DNA of 64,000 nt, from NCBI GenBank assembly GCA_033032175.1, contig CM065321.1:9942501-10006500 (forward strand), given 5' to 3'. The position numbers and the translations under genes were made by a program. Origin of the DNA: Saturnia japonica. Its lineage: Eukaryota > Arthropoda > Insecta > Lepidoptera > Saturniidae. The notes beneath the pieces were generated by a model. That model was not told the origin of the DNA, did not search any database, and was given only the letters and a program-made list of their open reading frames with translations. Of this stretch, positions 11,245-21,750 are shown one piece after another. Within the stretch, counting starts at the first letter, position 1. Each line of letters opens with the position of its first letter.

Positions 11245-11420
11245 AGAAAACCAACTTCAGAATTTTGAGGAGTTCCCTGGTGTATCTTCGAACTCGCAGG
11301 TCCAATGCAAATGAAATTAAAATGGGACCACCCTTGAGGTATTCCCTTTCCAATCATACAAATCGGTACATAAACAAAGAAGTTTTTTTTATCTACTTTC
11401 AATTTAGGGACTTGGGTTCA
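11245..11420 (+). repeat. Interspersed repeat (pair with 51560-51850, opposite strand)
   Basis: 'ccaacttcagaattttgagg', 'agttccctggtgtatcttcg', 'ggtccaatgcaaatgaaatt' and 'aggtattccctttccaa' all have counterparts, in order, in the reverse complement of 51600-51800. The other copy continues into 'ggaggttctcaattcg'-like sequence, a motif common in lepidopteran genomes. Class unknown. Confidence 0.55.
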
Positions 11421-11476
11421 AAAAGAACATGTCAGTCCCATCATAACCTAAACATAGCATCACTTAACTATTTCAG

Positions 11477-11893
11477 TCAACTAGTGACAAACTTCCACAA
11501 AATTTTGTCTTCCTCGCTTGCAGGTATAGCCAAGATCATGTGAAAAATGCCTTGGTCCATAACATTCAAGTTAAATTGACTTATAACATATTTTCCTTGA
11601 AGATTGGTCCGTTCACATTCGATCAAGAGTTGCACGTCTTCAACTGATCCACAGGTCTCAAAATTTGGTGAATTTAATTTTTTCATAAGAAAAGCAAACT
11701 TGCTGAGAAGCATATGTCGGGAACGCATTCTGTGAGCAGTAATAATGAGGGATCTAATTAAACCACTGTTAGCAAACCATGGTATACGAGGCGGCACACT
11801 TTGTTGTGTTTTATACCAAATGCCTTTATCTTTTGATCTTAAATCGAAATATTCTTTAAAATTCATATAACATTTACATTTAAATTTTGTCAA
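11477..11893 (-). pseudogene. LINE ORF2 C-terminal remnant
   Basis: A 138-codon frame holds 'PPRIPWFANSGLIRSLIITAHRM' and 'RSRHMLLSKFAFLMKKLNSP', then a Cys-containing stretch ('CGSVEDVQLLIEC') and a C-terminal hydrophobic part. This layout resembles the region after RNase H in jockey/R1/I-type non-LTR retrotransposons: a conserved R-x-R-S/T-x-H segment, then a CxC...H...C-like cluster. No catalytic domain is present. The adjacent sequence to 12175 is probably more of the same element but shows no clear motif. The family identification is tentative, since the metal-binding residues are only partly preserved. Confidence 0.45.
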
Positions 11894-12323
11894 AATTTCT
11901 GTATGATCCAGTCTAATTGTAACATTTGATCTGTTCAGCTATTTCAGTCTCTCTTGCTAAGCTTTCTCGTGACCATACAGTCCAATGTGTGATGAAACCC
12001 ATTACATTTTTAAATTTATTCCTTTTTCCTCTAAATTTAGAATTTCCCGTAGTATATATAGCAAAGGCTGTCGATACAAATCTTTTTCCAGAGGCGAATC
12101 GAGCTAAACGCGGTAACGTGCTTTTGCTATATGTAAAAATAACAACATTTCTACGATTCAGAGTATTGGCTTAAGACAATGCTTTAGAAATTACAATAAG
12201 TTAAATAAATAATAATAATAAAAAATATATTTATATACATTTGATTTGATAACCCCCGTCTTTTTTTTATTCGGTTAAAAAACTTGTTTCCAGTGAAAAG
12301 GAAACATTTTTAATTTATATTTT

Positions 12324-12404
12324 GCAAGCCCGGTGAAGCTGTAAAAGTCGTTTGAGGCTTCAGGACCCTTATGGATAACAGTGTAGGCAGATAGAAAAAA
12401 AAAA
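12324..12404 (+). repeat. A-tailed retroposon 3' end, 'ggtgaagctgtaaaag' family, copy 1
   Basis: 'gcaagcccggtgaagctgta', 'ggcttcaggacccttatgg' and 'taacagtgtaggcagat' followed by ten A residues. Copies at 33483-33559 and 39157-39240 share the blocks and the A-tail, which indicates spread by reverse transcription. The parent element is unknown. Confidence 0.6.
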
Positions 12405-13930
12405 TTATATTTGTTATTGCTTCCGTACTGGTAGTGAAATTAGGTTGATACTTTTATAGAAATATAGAAAGTTCATTTATTAGATTTCGAAAACACGGAC
12501 ATAGTTACAAACACGAAATTACAATAGTTTGGAGTATTACTTATATAGTTTAATATTGCAACGTTGCAAAGCAAATTCCGCATTCAACATCAAAAAGAAC
12601 CTCAGCTTAGCATATACTATAGTCTTAGATTAGATTAGCCTAGGAAGATAGTAAAGTTGCTGGTATAAGACAGTGAACTATGTTGCGAATAAAAAAGCGG
12701 GACATTACATAAGTTAAATAAACAAATAAGTTAAATGTACATTTTTTACGAAGCTTCATTAAAAAAACCATTGTAGGTATTAAAAAAATCAAAAAAGGTG
12801 ATTTGTGTTCAAGCTTATCTGTGAAATCAAAATGTATTCCTTCATTTTATTCATTTATGGCGAAAACTCTTAATGTAAACATACCGTTTATGTAGTATTT
12901 ACTTTTACGTTTATTGAGGTAAAAACCGTATGAGAGCGAGTTTTCGAGGGCATCACTCGCTAATGGAAATAAAGAGGCGTGAATAAAACAAATGACTCTG
13001 TGGTCGACGACGCGGGAATATGGGTTACCGATGTACGGGCGGAACTGGATTTCTGACCCTCGAGTTTTGTTACTGATCCAATTATTACTGTCAGAACGTA
13101 GGCATTTTACATGTATAATATAATTAAAAATTATACGTTCACACCAATAAGTAGATACGCCGTTGACGCTCTTTACGACTTGATACCGGCGTGAGCGAGA
13201 AAAACTTTTATTCTTTTTTGACAACAAAGTTTCCGCCTTACGCTGTGATTTCCTGTGTCTTTTGTTTCAACATGCTGATAACAAAATTTGTAGCGTTTTC
13301 ACATTGCTGTTTAGTAAGAGTAATAACGCGTCTATATACAAAACGTTATTGGTTCACACGCATTTAATAATTATCATCGGATATATTTGAAGCAACGTTA
13401 GCGATATCATGTTATAGTTTTATCACGATGTCTCTTTATCTCGGAAAAATATGTTTTTCGGTCTGATTATTTATTGAATGTATAAATAAATAAAAAGGTA
13501 TTATTATTATAGCTTTTGTGTATAGAACTAAACGTTTCATTGTAATAAGAGTCATTCATTGCTTCGCTAAAGTGAACACACGTTGTGATAGTGACAACAA
13601 TTGGTGTTGACAAACGGAAATAGTGTCTCGAGGCTCATTTCGTAAGATGGAAAAGTACGATATAGTTTGGCAGCCTACACTGAAACAAATAAAATATGAA
13701 AATACTAATAAGCAACCCAAATAAAATCTGACAGCTGCAAATGAGAGCCAGTCCCTCCACTAAGCCTAACCATATTCCTATTTTCGACCTTACGGTCAGT
13801 CAACTTCAGTTGAGTGGGAAAAAAGAAAATGATTATGTAAGATCTTTTCGATTATTGTTCTTGTTAAGGCTATTAACGTAGATTAGTTAGTGCCGTTAAT
13901 CAAATGTATGAATTTCATTATAACAGATCA
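12405..13930. other. No convincing gene
   Basis: One 126-codon minus-strand frame (12847-13227) lies in a locally GC-richer segment. Its translation shows no domain, low-complexity bias or homology that I recognise. It could be a chance frame or an old element. The rest is A+T-rich with no repeat match noticed. Confidence 0.35.
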
Positions 13931-14180
13931 CACATGCTACTGTCTACCGGAGAAGTTTACCTTTGCAGGTGTGCCTGCGAAGTTCGATCACACTCTGTGA
14001 CGTCATAGTGTGTATAGTCACAATCTTACCGTTAGGTGGCGCTCAAAGTAATTTATTTTTGATTATACATCGTTCGCCTGCTCTGATTGAAAAAATTGCA
14101 CAGATCCAATACACGTTCTGGTCTATTTACGCAGGCATACTTGTAAAGGTAGACCTCTCCGGTAGACTGTAGCATGTACA
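13931..14180. mobile_element. Palindromic MITE-like element (~250 bp)
   Basis: The left arm reads 'acatgctactgtctaccgga' and then 'agtttacctttgc' and 'tgcctgcg'. The reverse complement of the right arm (14130-14177) reads 'acatgctacagtctaccgga' and then 'ggtctacctttac' and 'tgcctgcg'. The arms are about 48 bp with few mismatches and enclose about 150 bp of unique sequence with no transposase. The target-site duplication is not evident, so the superfamily is unknown. A 69-codon frame across it (13963-14172) is a by-product of the arms. Confidence 0.6.
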
Positions 14181-14639
14181 GGCAAAAATAGATTAACTTC
14201 TAAAGTGCAAAATTTGTCGGTTTTGAGAGTTTCATTTTCGTGTTTCCTAAATTTTATTATTGTTAAGGCCAAGCCGATATTATTTTAATTTTGGAAGTAG
14301 AAAAGAAAGAAATAAATAAGTAAATAAGTAGAAAATTAGCTTGCTCTATGTAAATAGGCACTTTAAATGCATTAAGCTAGTAAGGGTTAGCCTGCCGATG
14401 CACCGCAACCACTAATTCCCTTGTATAACGTATAATTGCTGCGGTCACTCACTCTGGAGTTATATCCCTGTTCAATTTATGGGTTCGGTTTTCGATACTA
14501 ATTGCATCCATATGTTATTACTATTTAATTATTGTTAGACTGTATGTCTATATATTTATTACGATAGCTATTTGTTTATTAAAATTCAGTTGTAGCTTGT
14601 ACAGACACCACGTCATTTATATAGTTCGAATTCCTACAA

Positions 14640-14815
14640 TGATCCTTAGCTTTCGGTAAAGGAAAACTTCGTGATGAAACCATAGCATGATGGTAGGGTT
14701 TTTTTAATGCCCGTCTGGCTATTTACCTTACCTTATATCTTAGGTCACATCGTCACTTACATCAGGTGAGATTGTGTTCAACCGCTAAACCTATATAGTG
14801 TTTTAAAAATGTAAC
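14640..14815 (+). mobile_element. tRNA-derived SINE, 3' body fragment
   Basis: It shares 'tagctttcggtaaagg', 'gtgatgaaaccatagcatg' and 'aggtcacatcgtcacttacatcaggtga' with the minus-strand SINE at 36596-36885. The tRNA-like head is missing, so this is a 5'-truncated copy. Confidence 0.6.
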
Positions 14816-15164
14816 TCACACATTACACAATACCGTGCAGTTTGTTTGGTTAGTATTTTTTTTTCTCATTACGTGTAATCGAATCTCATCTGATGAAATG
14901 TGTTAAGAACGAAGTCTAAAAGCTAATATTACGTCGGGTCTCTTTACAAGATGAAGAGAAATAAGTAATGAGATATCGTAAGAAAATATCATATATTATT
15001 GTGTAATGTAAAAATCTTAGGTATTATTTTATATTAGTGCAGGCATGATACAAAGCACTTATTATTTTATATCTCCGTTTTTATTCATTAGTTAAAAAGA
15101 AACCTATTTTAAAAGTTATTGACAGAACACCAAATACACTAGGATTCTTTTGAAACTGTACTGG

Positions 15165-15480
15165 ATGGTTTCAACCGTTTTAAATTTATTCAACCAACTC
15201 TTCACCCCGCGCCGCCGCCAATGCGCCCGTGTAGTCTATTGTTGTTCTCACTTCCCGTACTTGCCTACAACTTGTCAGATCTTTTGATATTCATGGTTAC
15301 TGCTCCGCTCCTTAGGGTCGTCGCGTGAAGTTATATAAAAGACAACCTTTGCCATTGAATGGGCTATAAAATACAAAAAAGAATTTTTCAAATCTGAGTG
15401 ATAGTTCCAGAGATAAGCTCGTTGAAACAAACAATGAAACAATCTTTTGAGCGTTATATTTTTAGTATACATATAAAGGA
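15165..15480 (-). repeat. Interspersed repeat (pair with 44595-44930)
   Basis: Matching blocks include 'attcaaccaactct', 'cgccgccgcc', 'gcccgtgtag', 'ttgttctcacttcc', 'ctgctccgctcc', 'gggctataaaata', 'agttccagagat' and 'ttttagtatacatata'. Read on the minus strand, the far end begins 'tatactaaaaatata' and continues into 'gtttgtttcaacgagctt', a usual Helitron-like start in moths and butterflies. Confidence 0.6.
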
Positions 15481-15869
15481 AGCATTACAAACGACAAGAA
15501 AAGTAATTTTAGCAAGACTATTGAGTTCTTTTAAATATGGTTAACTTGAACCCAAACGTTGTTAAATTTGAATATCTATGAAATTATACGTTTCCTATGC
15601 GCCGATATGTGTAATGTGGATACCGATCTAATATATATCAAACAAAATCGACGGAATATAGGTACCGAATTCCTTTCGCCAATCCGATCAAACACGATCC
15701 GTTGTTATCAGTAATGTACACTTTATTTATTGACCCATGTTTAATGCCGTAGTATGGTTCAGTAAATATGATGAGCGTAGAAATGGATCAAATAAATTCC
15801 TTTACGTATTGAAATAAAATCGAATATTATAGATATATATTTTAATCGTCTAATTTTATTTTATTTTTA

Positions 15870-16150
15870 GCGGTATGCACACGACCTCTTCTGACATTAA
15901 GCGATGATATGGCTAAAAATGTTGACAAGCTAGTCCAAGTGTTTGGCGACAGATTTTTAAATAGAGGGTGGTAGACAGCCATGCGGACATTAGGGTACCA
16001 CTATGCTAAGATTTCATCACGAATGTTTTCTTCCACCGCAAGCAGAGGTTCATTCCGCTTATTGCAGGAATTCAAACTCACGTCTATTGGCGTAATGTCC
16101 GTAGACGCTACCATTGAGCCATCATTGCTTCAAATTTCTTTGACTCAAAT
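15870..16150 (-). mobile_element. tRNA-derived SINE, nearly full length, diverged
   Basis: On the minus strand a tRNA-like head contains 'ggctcaatggta' (A-box-like) and 'gtttgaattcctg' (decayed B box). The body follows, ending near 'catatcatcgcttaatgtcag'. Layout and spacing match 36596-36885. Several substitutions in the promoter boxes suggest an old copy. Confidence 0.6.
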
Positions 16151-17088
16151 AGTGATTTCATTTTTAAGCACACGACCATCGAAAAGGTTATATGCGTGTT
16201 ATACATGCTTTTAAAATTATTTATTAAAAGTTTGTTTTAAAAAAGTTTTTTTAGTGTAAAATTTATGCTGGTCGTTTATTTAATTCGCTGGATATATTAA
16301 ACAATTTCATTTTTAAGTTCGTCGTCATATCTAGCTACGTAGTCGTGACTGTGGTCAAGAGCAGACTAAAATACAATACAATAAAAAAATATAAATATGC
16401 ATAAAGACAGACGTTGAATTTCATCTGTAATACGTACTATAACAGCTTCCTCTATTGTCCTGATTCTGGACGGAAGCCAGGCCTTAATGAGGGGATCCAG
16501 GCAGTTAACCCAGATGTGCGCGTCACGGGCTGTTTCATTGGCAACAAATACTAAATCCTAGCTTAATGGCCAATATCCGATATCGTAGTTTATATACAGT
16601 TTGTTAATCCCGTAAATCTTATTTCATATGAAAATACTTTTGCATAAATGGTCCATATAAATATATTTTAAAATTAAATTAAGTTTCAAGTTTTATATCA
16701 TTTTTATGTAAATTATTGTATAATTTATTGTGTTACAGTGAAAATATTATTGTCATGTAACAATATATACTGAGGTAAAGTATTTAGGAGGTAATCTCTG
16801 AAACTATAGATCCGATTCTAAAAACTTTTTCATTAATACTATATTATCCCTGAGTGATATAGTTAGGTTATTTTTTATTTAAATTAAGGTTCATGTTAAG
16901 GTGATGAACGCGAAAGAAGTTACGAGAGGTTGCTAGTAACGTTATAATTGAAAATTATTGAAAAAAAATAAAAATATTACTGTTATTTAAGAATAATAGT
17001 AATATTTTAATTTTTTTGTAATCTAATGATTGTGTTTTGAATAAGATTTTTGACACTTACGCCTTGAAAGACTTTATCTCAGTCAGTA
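16151..17088. other. No gene; possible repeat debris at 16780-16880
   Basis: 'ggtaatctctgaaactatag', 'atccgattctaaaaactttt' and 'ccctgagtgatatagttag' are of a type widespread in insect genomes as Helitron-like repeat interiors. No clear ends are present. Confidence 0.35.
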
Positions 17089-17268
17089 TCTAACTAATAT
17101 TATAAAAACATGAAAGTTTGTATGTATGTTATTAAACATGCAAAAATGATGAAGAGATTTGGATGTAATTTGGTACACAATTAGTTTATAACCTTGATTA
17201 GCGCATAGAATACTTTACTTATATCCCGGTAAAGAATCAATTCAGACAAAGTTACGGGCAGAAGCTAC
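17089..17268 (+). mobile_element. Non-autonomous Helitron-like element (~180 bp)
   Basis: It begins TCTAACTAATATTATAAAAA after an A and ends '...cgggcagaagctac' before a T. The family end is normally CTAG, so CTAC here would be a one-base change. The A|TC start, T after the end, GC-richer tail and length fit a non-autonomous Helitron. Confidence 0.5.
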
Positions 17269-17929
17269 TATAGTTAATAAAACGACGTAATATCTAACTG
17301 TGGCATCTAAAGTATTGGTATAATTACATTGTTGTTAAGAAACAAAACGGTTACAAACTTTATAATATCAGTAAATTCAATAAATAATAATTTCAAAGCT
17401 ACTAAACTAAATATAGAATATTCAATCTCAAATATGCCAACAATATTCAAACTTCTGTGATACGGAAACTTGGCAAGTCAATGACTTTTATCGTGTTTAA
17501 AAGTTTGTGCCATAGAGAGAACTGAGTCATTATTTCCAGTTAACGGTAGTTTCCACCCACTTTTTACAACTATACGACAGGAAAATAACTATTACCTACT
17601 CCTAACTTTGTACAAACATTATTAGAATTTTTTATCAAACTGGTAAAAGTCGTATTATTTCTTATTTATACGTATAACTTTTCTATATATTAATTCAACA
17701 TCGATATGTGTACATACCTAATCACATAATTAATATAGGTACCTATGTGAGGGACTATATTTTTAACTGAAGCGAATACTTCTTCGTAAAACTTATTATA
17801 CATTTTATTATTATTTACTTACAGTACATAGACTGTATATTTTATTCAACTCGTTCTTAAATAATACTCGCAGAGTTGAGTATTATGACTTGATAATTAT
17901 TATAACGTTGTTAGTACGACAAATTGACG

Positions 17930-18170
17930 GTAGTTTTCCTTATGGTAAGCACAGTACAATCCTAACACAACGGCGATCACCGAGAAATCGAAATCAGTCG
18001 ACGGACACCGCTGTCATCCCGGCCTGCATTAATTTGACTAGACATGCACAGGCAGATTTCGAAACTCGACACGCATAAGCGAGTCACTATGACGGGTTTT
18101 TCACCACATGCATGATGGTCGAGACACAGTCGGGTAAAACAGCCATAGTACACACAGCAATCGCCATTTC
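17930..18170 (-). repeat. LINE 3'-end family fragment, minus strand
   Basis: On the minus strand: 'gtctcgaccatcatgcatgt', 'ggtgaaaa', 'ccgggatgacagcggtg' and 'ttaggattgtactgtgctta'. The order matches 710-905, and the last part matches 31395-31490, where it follows a LINE coding end. Confidence 0.55.
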
Positions 18171-18289
18171 CTCATTCATTGCTCAGCAGGGTGCACCACG
18201 TGCAGGTGGGGTTGGCTTGGGCGTCTCAGTACTGCAGATGTAATTCGACACCTCTTACACCAAAGTGATAAAACTGTTTCTGATGGTGA

Positions 18290-18490
18290 GCATAATGCAA
18301 TACAGTTATTGCATTACCGGTGAATACCGTGGGATTTACAATACATCGCCAGCCGTCGCAACCATGCCGACCTGCTCAAGTGTCTCTTCACGTTATGTTT
18401 GAAGGACTCCATGTTGTAAGAAGGAGGGAAGACCCTGGCCGGGGGACAGTTCCAAAGCTTCACAGTACGGCAAAGATAAACCTTAAAGGC
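18290..18490 (-). pseudogene. LINE ORF2 C-terminus plus 3' UTR, truncated
   Basis: On the minus strand the sequence encodes 'TVKLWNCPPARVFP' and 'SYNMESFKHNVKRHL', the last residues typical of jockey/CR1-type ORF2 proteins (VRLWNSLP...SFK.NV.R). It then runs into 'gatgtattgtaaatcccacg' and 'gcattatgctcaccatc', matching the 3' UTR at 31420-31490. Only about 50 codons remain, so it is a 5'-truncated insertion. The neighbouring 17930-18170 copy belongs to the same family and orientation. Confidence 0.6.
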
Positions 18491-18957
18491 GATAAAGAAA
18501 AGTTAAAGGTTTTGTTATTTGTAGGGATACTCAGCTCTCTAGTTATGCGTACTTACATTTTTATGTTGCAAATCGCGTTAATCCATAGCAAGAGCTTGAG
18601 TTATTTAGTAGTTTTTTTTTGTTATTTTCTAAATAAAAAATATATCTAAAACAGTGAAAGAGACTTCGGTTAACAAGTAGGCTTGTTAATTATACTATAC
18701 TCTAAACTGGTCATTGTAATAAATTAAAATCCGCTAATTGCGCTAAACAGTGTCTATGCAAACAATTTTGATTCTCTCTTCAACTATCTTGAGCTACATT
18801 AACAATATTATTATCTTTAATAAATATAATTCTTTCTGAATGCTCGATCTATGTCATTATTTTCAACAAAGAGTACTCAATTAATTTTAAAATATCGCTA
18901 GTGAACATCTCAACAAAAAGTATGTATAAACATGCACATAATATATTACATAATTAT
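18491..18957. other. No gene seen
   Basis: A+T-rich flank of the mariner element at 18960. No feature recognised. Confidence 0.4.
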
Positions 18958-18959
18958 TA

Positions 18960-20196
18960 AGTCGGGGAAAAAGTGTTTTCGCATAACTTGGGTATAAACT
19001 TGTTATAAAATTTCTTTGGCTATACTATTTGTATCGGGCTGGTTACTCGCTATTTTTCATTTGTTTTTCATTCTGTAAAAATGAGTGAATCTAATGAAGA
19101 AATTCGATACATTTAAAAATATTATTACAAAAAAAGGCAAGAATGCAACTCAAGCAGCTAAAAAAATTTGTGATATTATGGACCTAATGCAGTGTCAGTA
19201 AAAGTAGCACAAAGTTGGTTCAAACGTTTTCAGTCCAGAAATTTTGATGTTAAAGATACACCTCGCTCTGGTCGTCCTGTTACGAATAAAATGTACGCCA
19301 TTTTTGAAAAAGTGGAGCAAGATCGGCATATCAGTAGTAACGATGTAGCTGAAGAACTGAAAATTTACCACAAAACTGTTTTAACCCATTTGAAGAAAGC
19401 TGGCTATACCAAAAAGCTCGATATTTGGGTGCCACACGAGTTCAGTGAAAGAAACCTAATGAACCATGTACTCATTTGCGATTCATTATTGAGACGTAAT
19501 GAAACCGAGCAGTTTTTGAAGAGATTGAAAACTGGCGATGAAAAGTGGATCACGTACGACAAGAACGTGCGAAAAAGGTCTTCGTCTAAGGTCGGCCAGG
19601 CTTCACAGACTGTGGCTAAACCTGGGCTAACTCGAAATAAAGTGATGCTGTGTATCCACACAGTACAATCCTACGGTGGGACTGGAAGGATATTGTTAAT
19701 TATAAGCTTTTACCGCCCGGCAAAACCATCGATGCGGATGTCTACTGCCAACAACTGATGAGATTAAAGGAAGCAGTTGAGAGAAAGCGGCCGGAATTGA
19801 TCAACAGGAAGGGTGTGGTCTGTCATCACGATAACGCTAGACCACACACAACTTTAGCCACTCAGCAAAAATTAAGAGAGTTTGGCTGGGAGGTGTTAGT
19901 GCATCCACCATTTAGCCCTGACCTTGCATCGTCAGATTTTCACCTGTTTCGGTCTCTTCAGAATTCTTTAGGTTCTATAAGGTTAACATCAAGACAGGGC
20001 TGCCAAAACTATTTGTCGCGTTGTTTTGATCAGAAGTTCCAAAGTTTCTACAGCAACGGGTTCATGTCTCTACCTACAAAATGGCAGAAAGTCATCGAAA
20101 AAAACGGCATATTATACTGTAAATAAATGTAAATACACTTTGAAAAAAATGTCTCGACTTTTCATATAAAAATGCGAAGAGACTTTTTTCCCGACC
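18960..20196 (+). mobile_element. Full-length mariner element (1237 bp)
   Basis: Terminal inverted repeats of about 25 bp: the left starts 'agtcggggaaaaagtg' and the reverse complement of the right starts 'ggtcgggaaaaaagtc', both running on to 'ttcgcat'. Both ends are flanked by TA (18958-18959 and 20197-20198), the target duplication of the Tc1/mariner superfamily. One degenerate transposase gene fills the inside. Length and layout are those of a standard mariner. The copy cannot move by its own enzyme because the gene is broken, but its ends look usable. Confidence 0.88.
19081..20124 (+). pseudogene. Mariner (DD34D) transposase pseudogene
   Basis: In the family this enzyme cuts and pastes the element at TA sites. 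The likely start is the ATG at 19081, but a stop follows within 12 codons and the frame is lost and regained before about 19192. The long frame 19192-19758 carries the N-terminal helix-turn-helix region, 'GRPV', 'WVPHEF' and the first catalytic Asp in 'TGDEKWITYD'. A ~20-base insertion near 19655-19675 shifts the frame. The second frame (19650-20126) holds 'CHHDNARPHT' and 'SPDLASSDFHLF'. Its two Asp residues are separated by 34 residues, the mariner DD34D signature. All three catalytic residues survive, so only frame-breaking changes have killed it. Confidence 0.88.
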
Positions 20197-20877
20197 TATT
20201 ATTTCGTAGTTAACTAAATTAATTAATTGAATTAACAAAATTTTTGATTTATGAACTTAATTGCGATTATTATTTTTATTCTTTGAAATTGTCTTTATGC
20301 GTTATATGGTGACAAAAATTTATCAGCATAGTTTGTATCTAAACAGAGCTTTTAGGTAGTAATTATGATACCTATAATATCTTATACACATTTACAGATC
20401 GTGAGCATAGGTATTTCAAGTTGCGAAGATATCGTGCATAGTTCGTCGTTCGTCGCATTCCATCACGCAAACCTCTTCATTGCGACGTTTATTGGAAAAT
20501 TCCTAGTGAAATTATTGTGAGTCAAGGTGCGTTTCTAATAAGTCTGAGATACACAATCGTTTGTTTAGTCGAAGCAACGAAACTTTATAATCCTACTAAA
20601 ATGTGACTGTATTCGGTACGTATATTTTACTTATTCGTTTTAGTTTAAAAAATTTTGTTTTGATTTTTTCTGCACTATTCATTGATATTATGGTGATTGT
20701 GATAAGATAGCGATATTTATTTATTTTGTTTTTTATTACTGTACCTTTTCATAAAAACGTTTTTTTAACAGTCCAGTAATCAGCGACACACTCGAGTACA
20801 ACAATAAACGCTTGTAATGCTAATACGGATTCTATAGACATATGTAGTTCATTTAAATCTAAATCGCTTCCGATAAA

Positions 20878-20965
20878 TGAATGAATACTTTATTGCACTT
20901 TTAGTTTGTACACTGGTGAACTTAATGCTATAAAGCATTTTCTACCAGCTAATAATACATAATTT
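20878..20965 (-). repeat. LINE 3'-end scrap, minus strand
   Basis: 'aatgaatactttattgcact' with 'gtgaacttaatgct' and 'gcattttctaccag' is a widespread lepidopteran repeat block, normally at the A-rich 3' end of a LINE read from the other strand. Single copy here. Confidence 0.35.
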
Positions 20966-21595
20966 AATATTATTTATATTTATTTTAATAGTATTTACAC
21001 CATATAAATATACAATATAGTATATTGCATTAATTTTATGTATTTTGAAATAGCTACAACAGCTAAATTTTATGTCTATACATATATTATATTTTAATTA
21101 TAAGACAATCAAAAATATTGTAACATCTTTCATTTATATTATATAATTTATAATCTGTAATGTTGTGCTTTTAAAATAAATAAATAAATATCGATTTTTG
21201 TAAAAAATATCATCTGACCGTCATAACAACATCACAAAAATGTTTCATATCATATTCTTCGTGTATCTAGATAAAAATTTTGTTAGGCTTTCGTATTCCA
21301 GTATCCAATACTATTTATATTGTTTATATCTCTTAGTGTCAGACACACTTGAGCACTTTTTCTATCGAAATATTTCTTGATCTGATATATCTTTGTGGTG
21401 TGAGATTTATGTGGCAGATAGAAGGGCACCTATCTATTTACGGATTCTGATACAAAAATATTATTTTGAATACAATCTTTTTCTATATTTATTCAAACAA
21501 GCAGATACTTTTTGTTATTAATTTGCTAAAGTCTGAATATCTCGATGGTATAGTCTAGCTGATACATATCAGAACTCATAGTTTAAAGCGCAGTG
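20966..21595. other. No gene seen
   Basis: Very A+T-rich sequence without coding signal or recognised repeat. Confidence 0.4.
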
Positions 21596-21750
21596 ATAAA
21601 AACTTAATAGAGAACATTGATCTGATCGCTTTCAAACTTTACAGGTTCACCCGCTGGGCTAATATGAAGATTGTCTGAAAATTTTATCAAAATCGCTTCA
21701 GCCGTTTTGGAGTCCATACATACAAACTTTTATGAATAAAAATTAGATCG
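21596..21750 (-). repeat. Interspersed repeat (pair with 31720-31915)
   Basis: On the minus strand: 'aggtttgtatgtatgg'-like start, 'aaaacggct', 'gattttgataaaattttca', 'tcatattagcccagcgggtga' and 'cctgtaaagttt'. The plus-strand copy at 31735-31850 has the same blocks in order. Probably the 5' half of a Helitron-like repeat. Confidence 0.55.
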
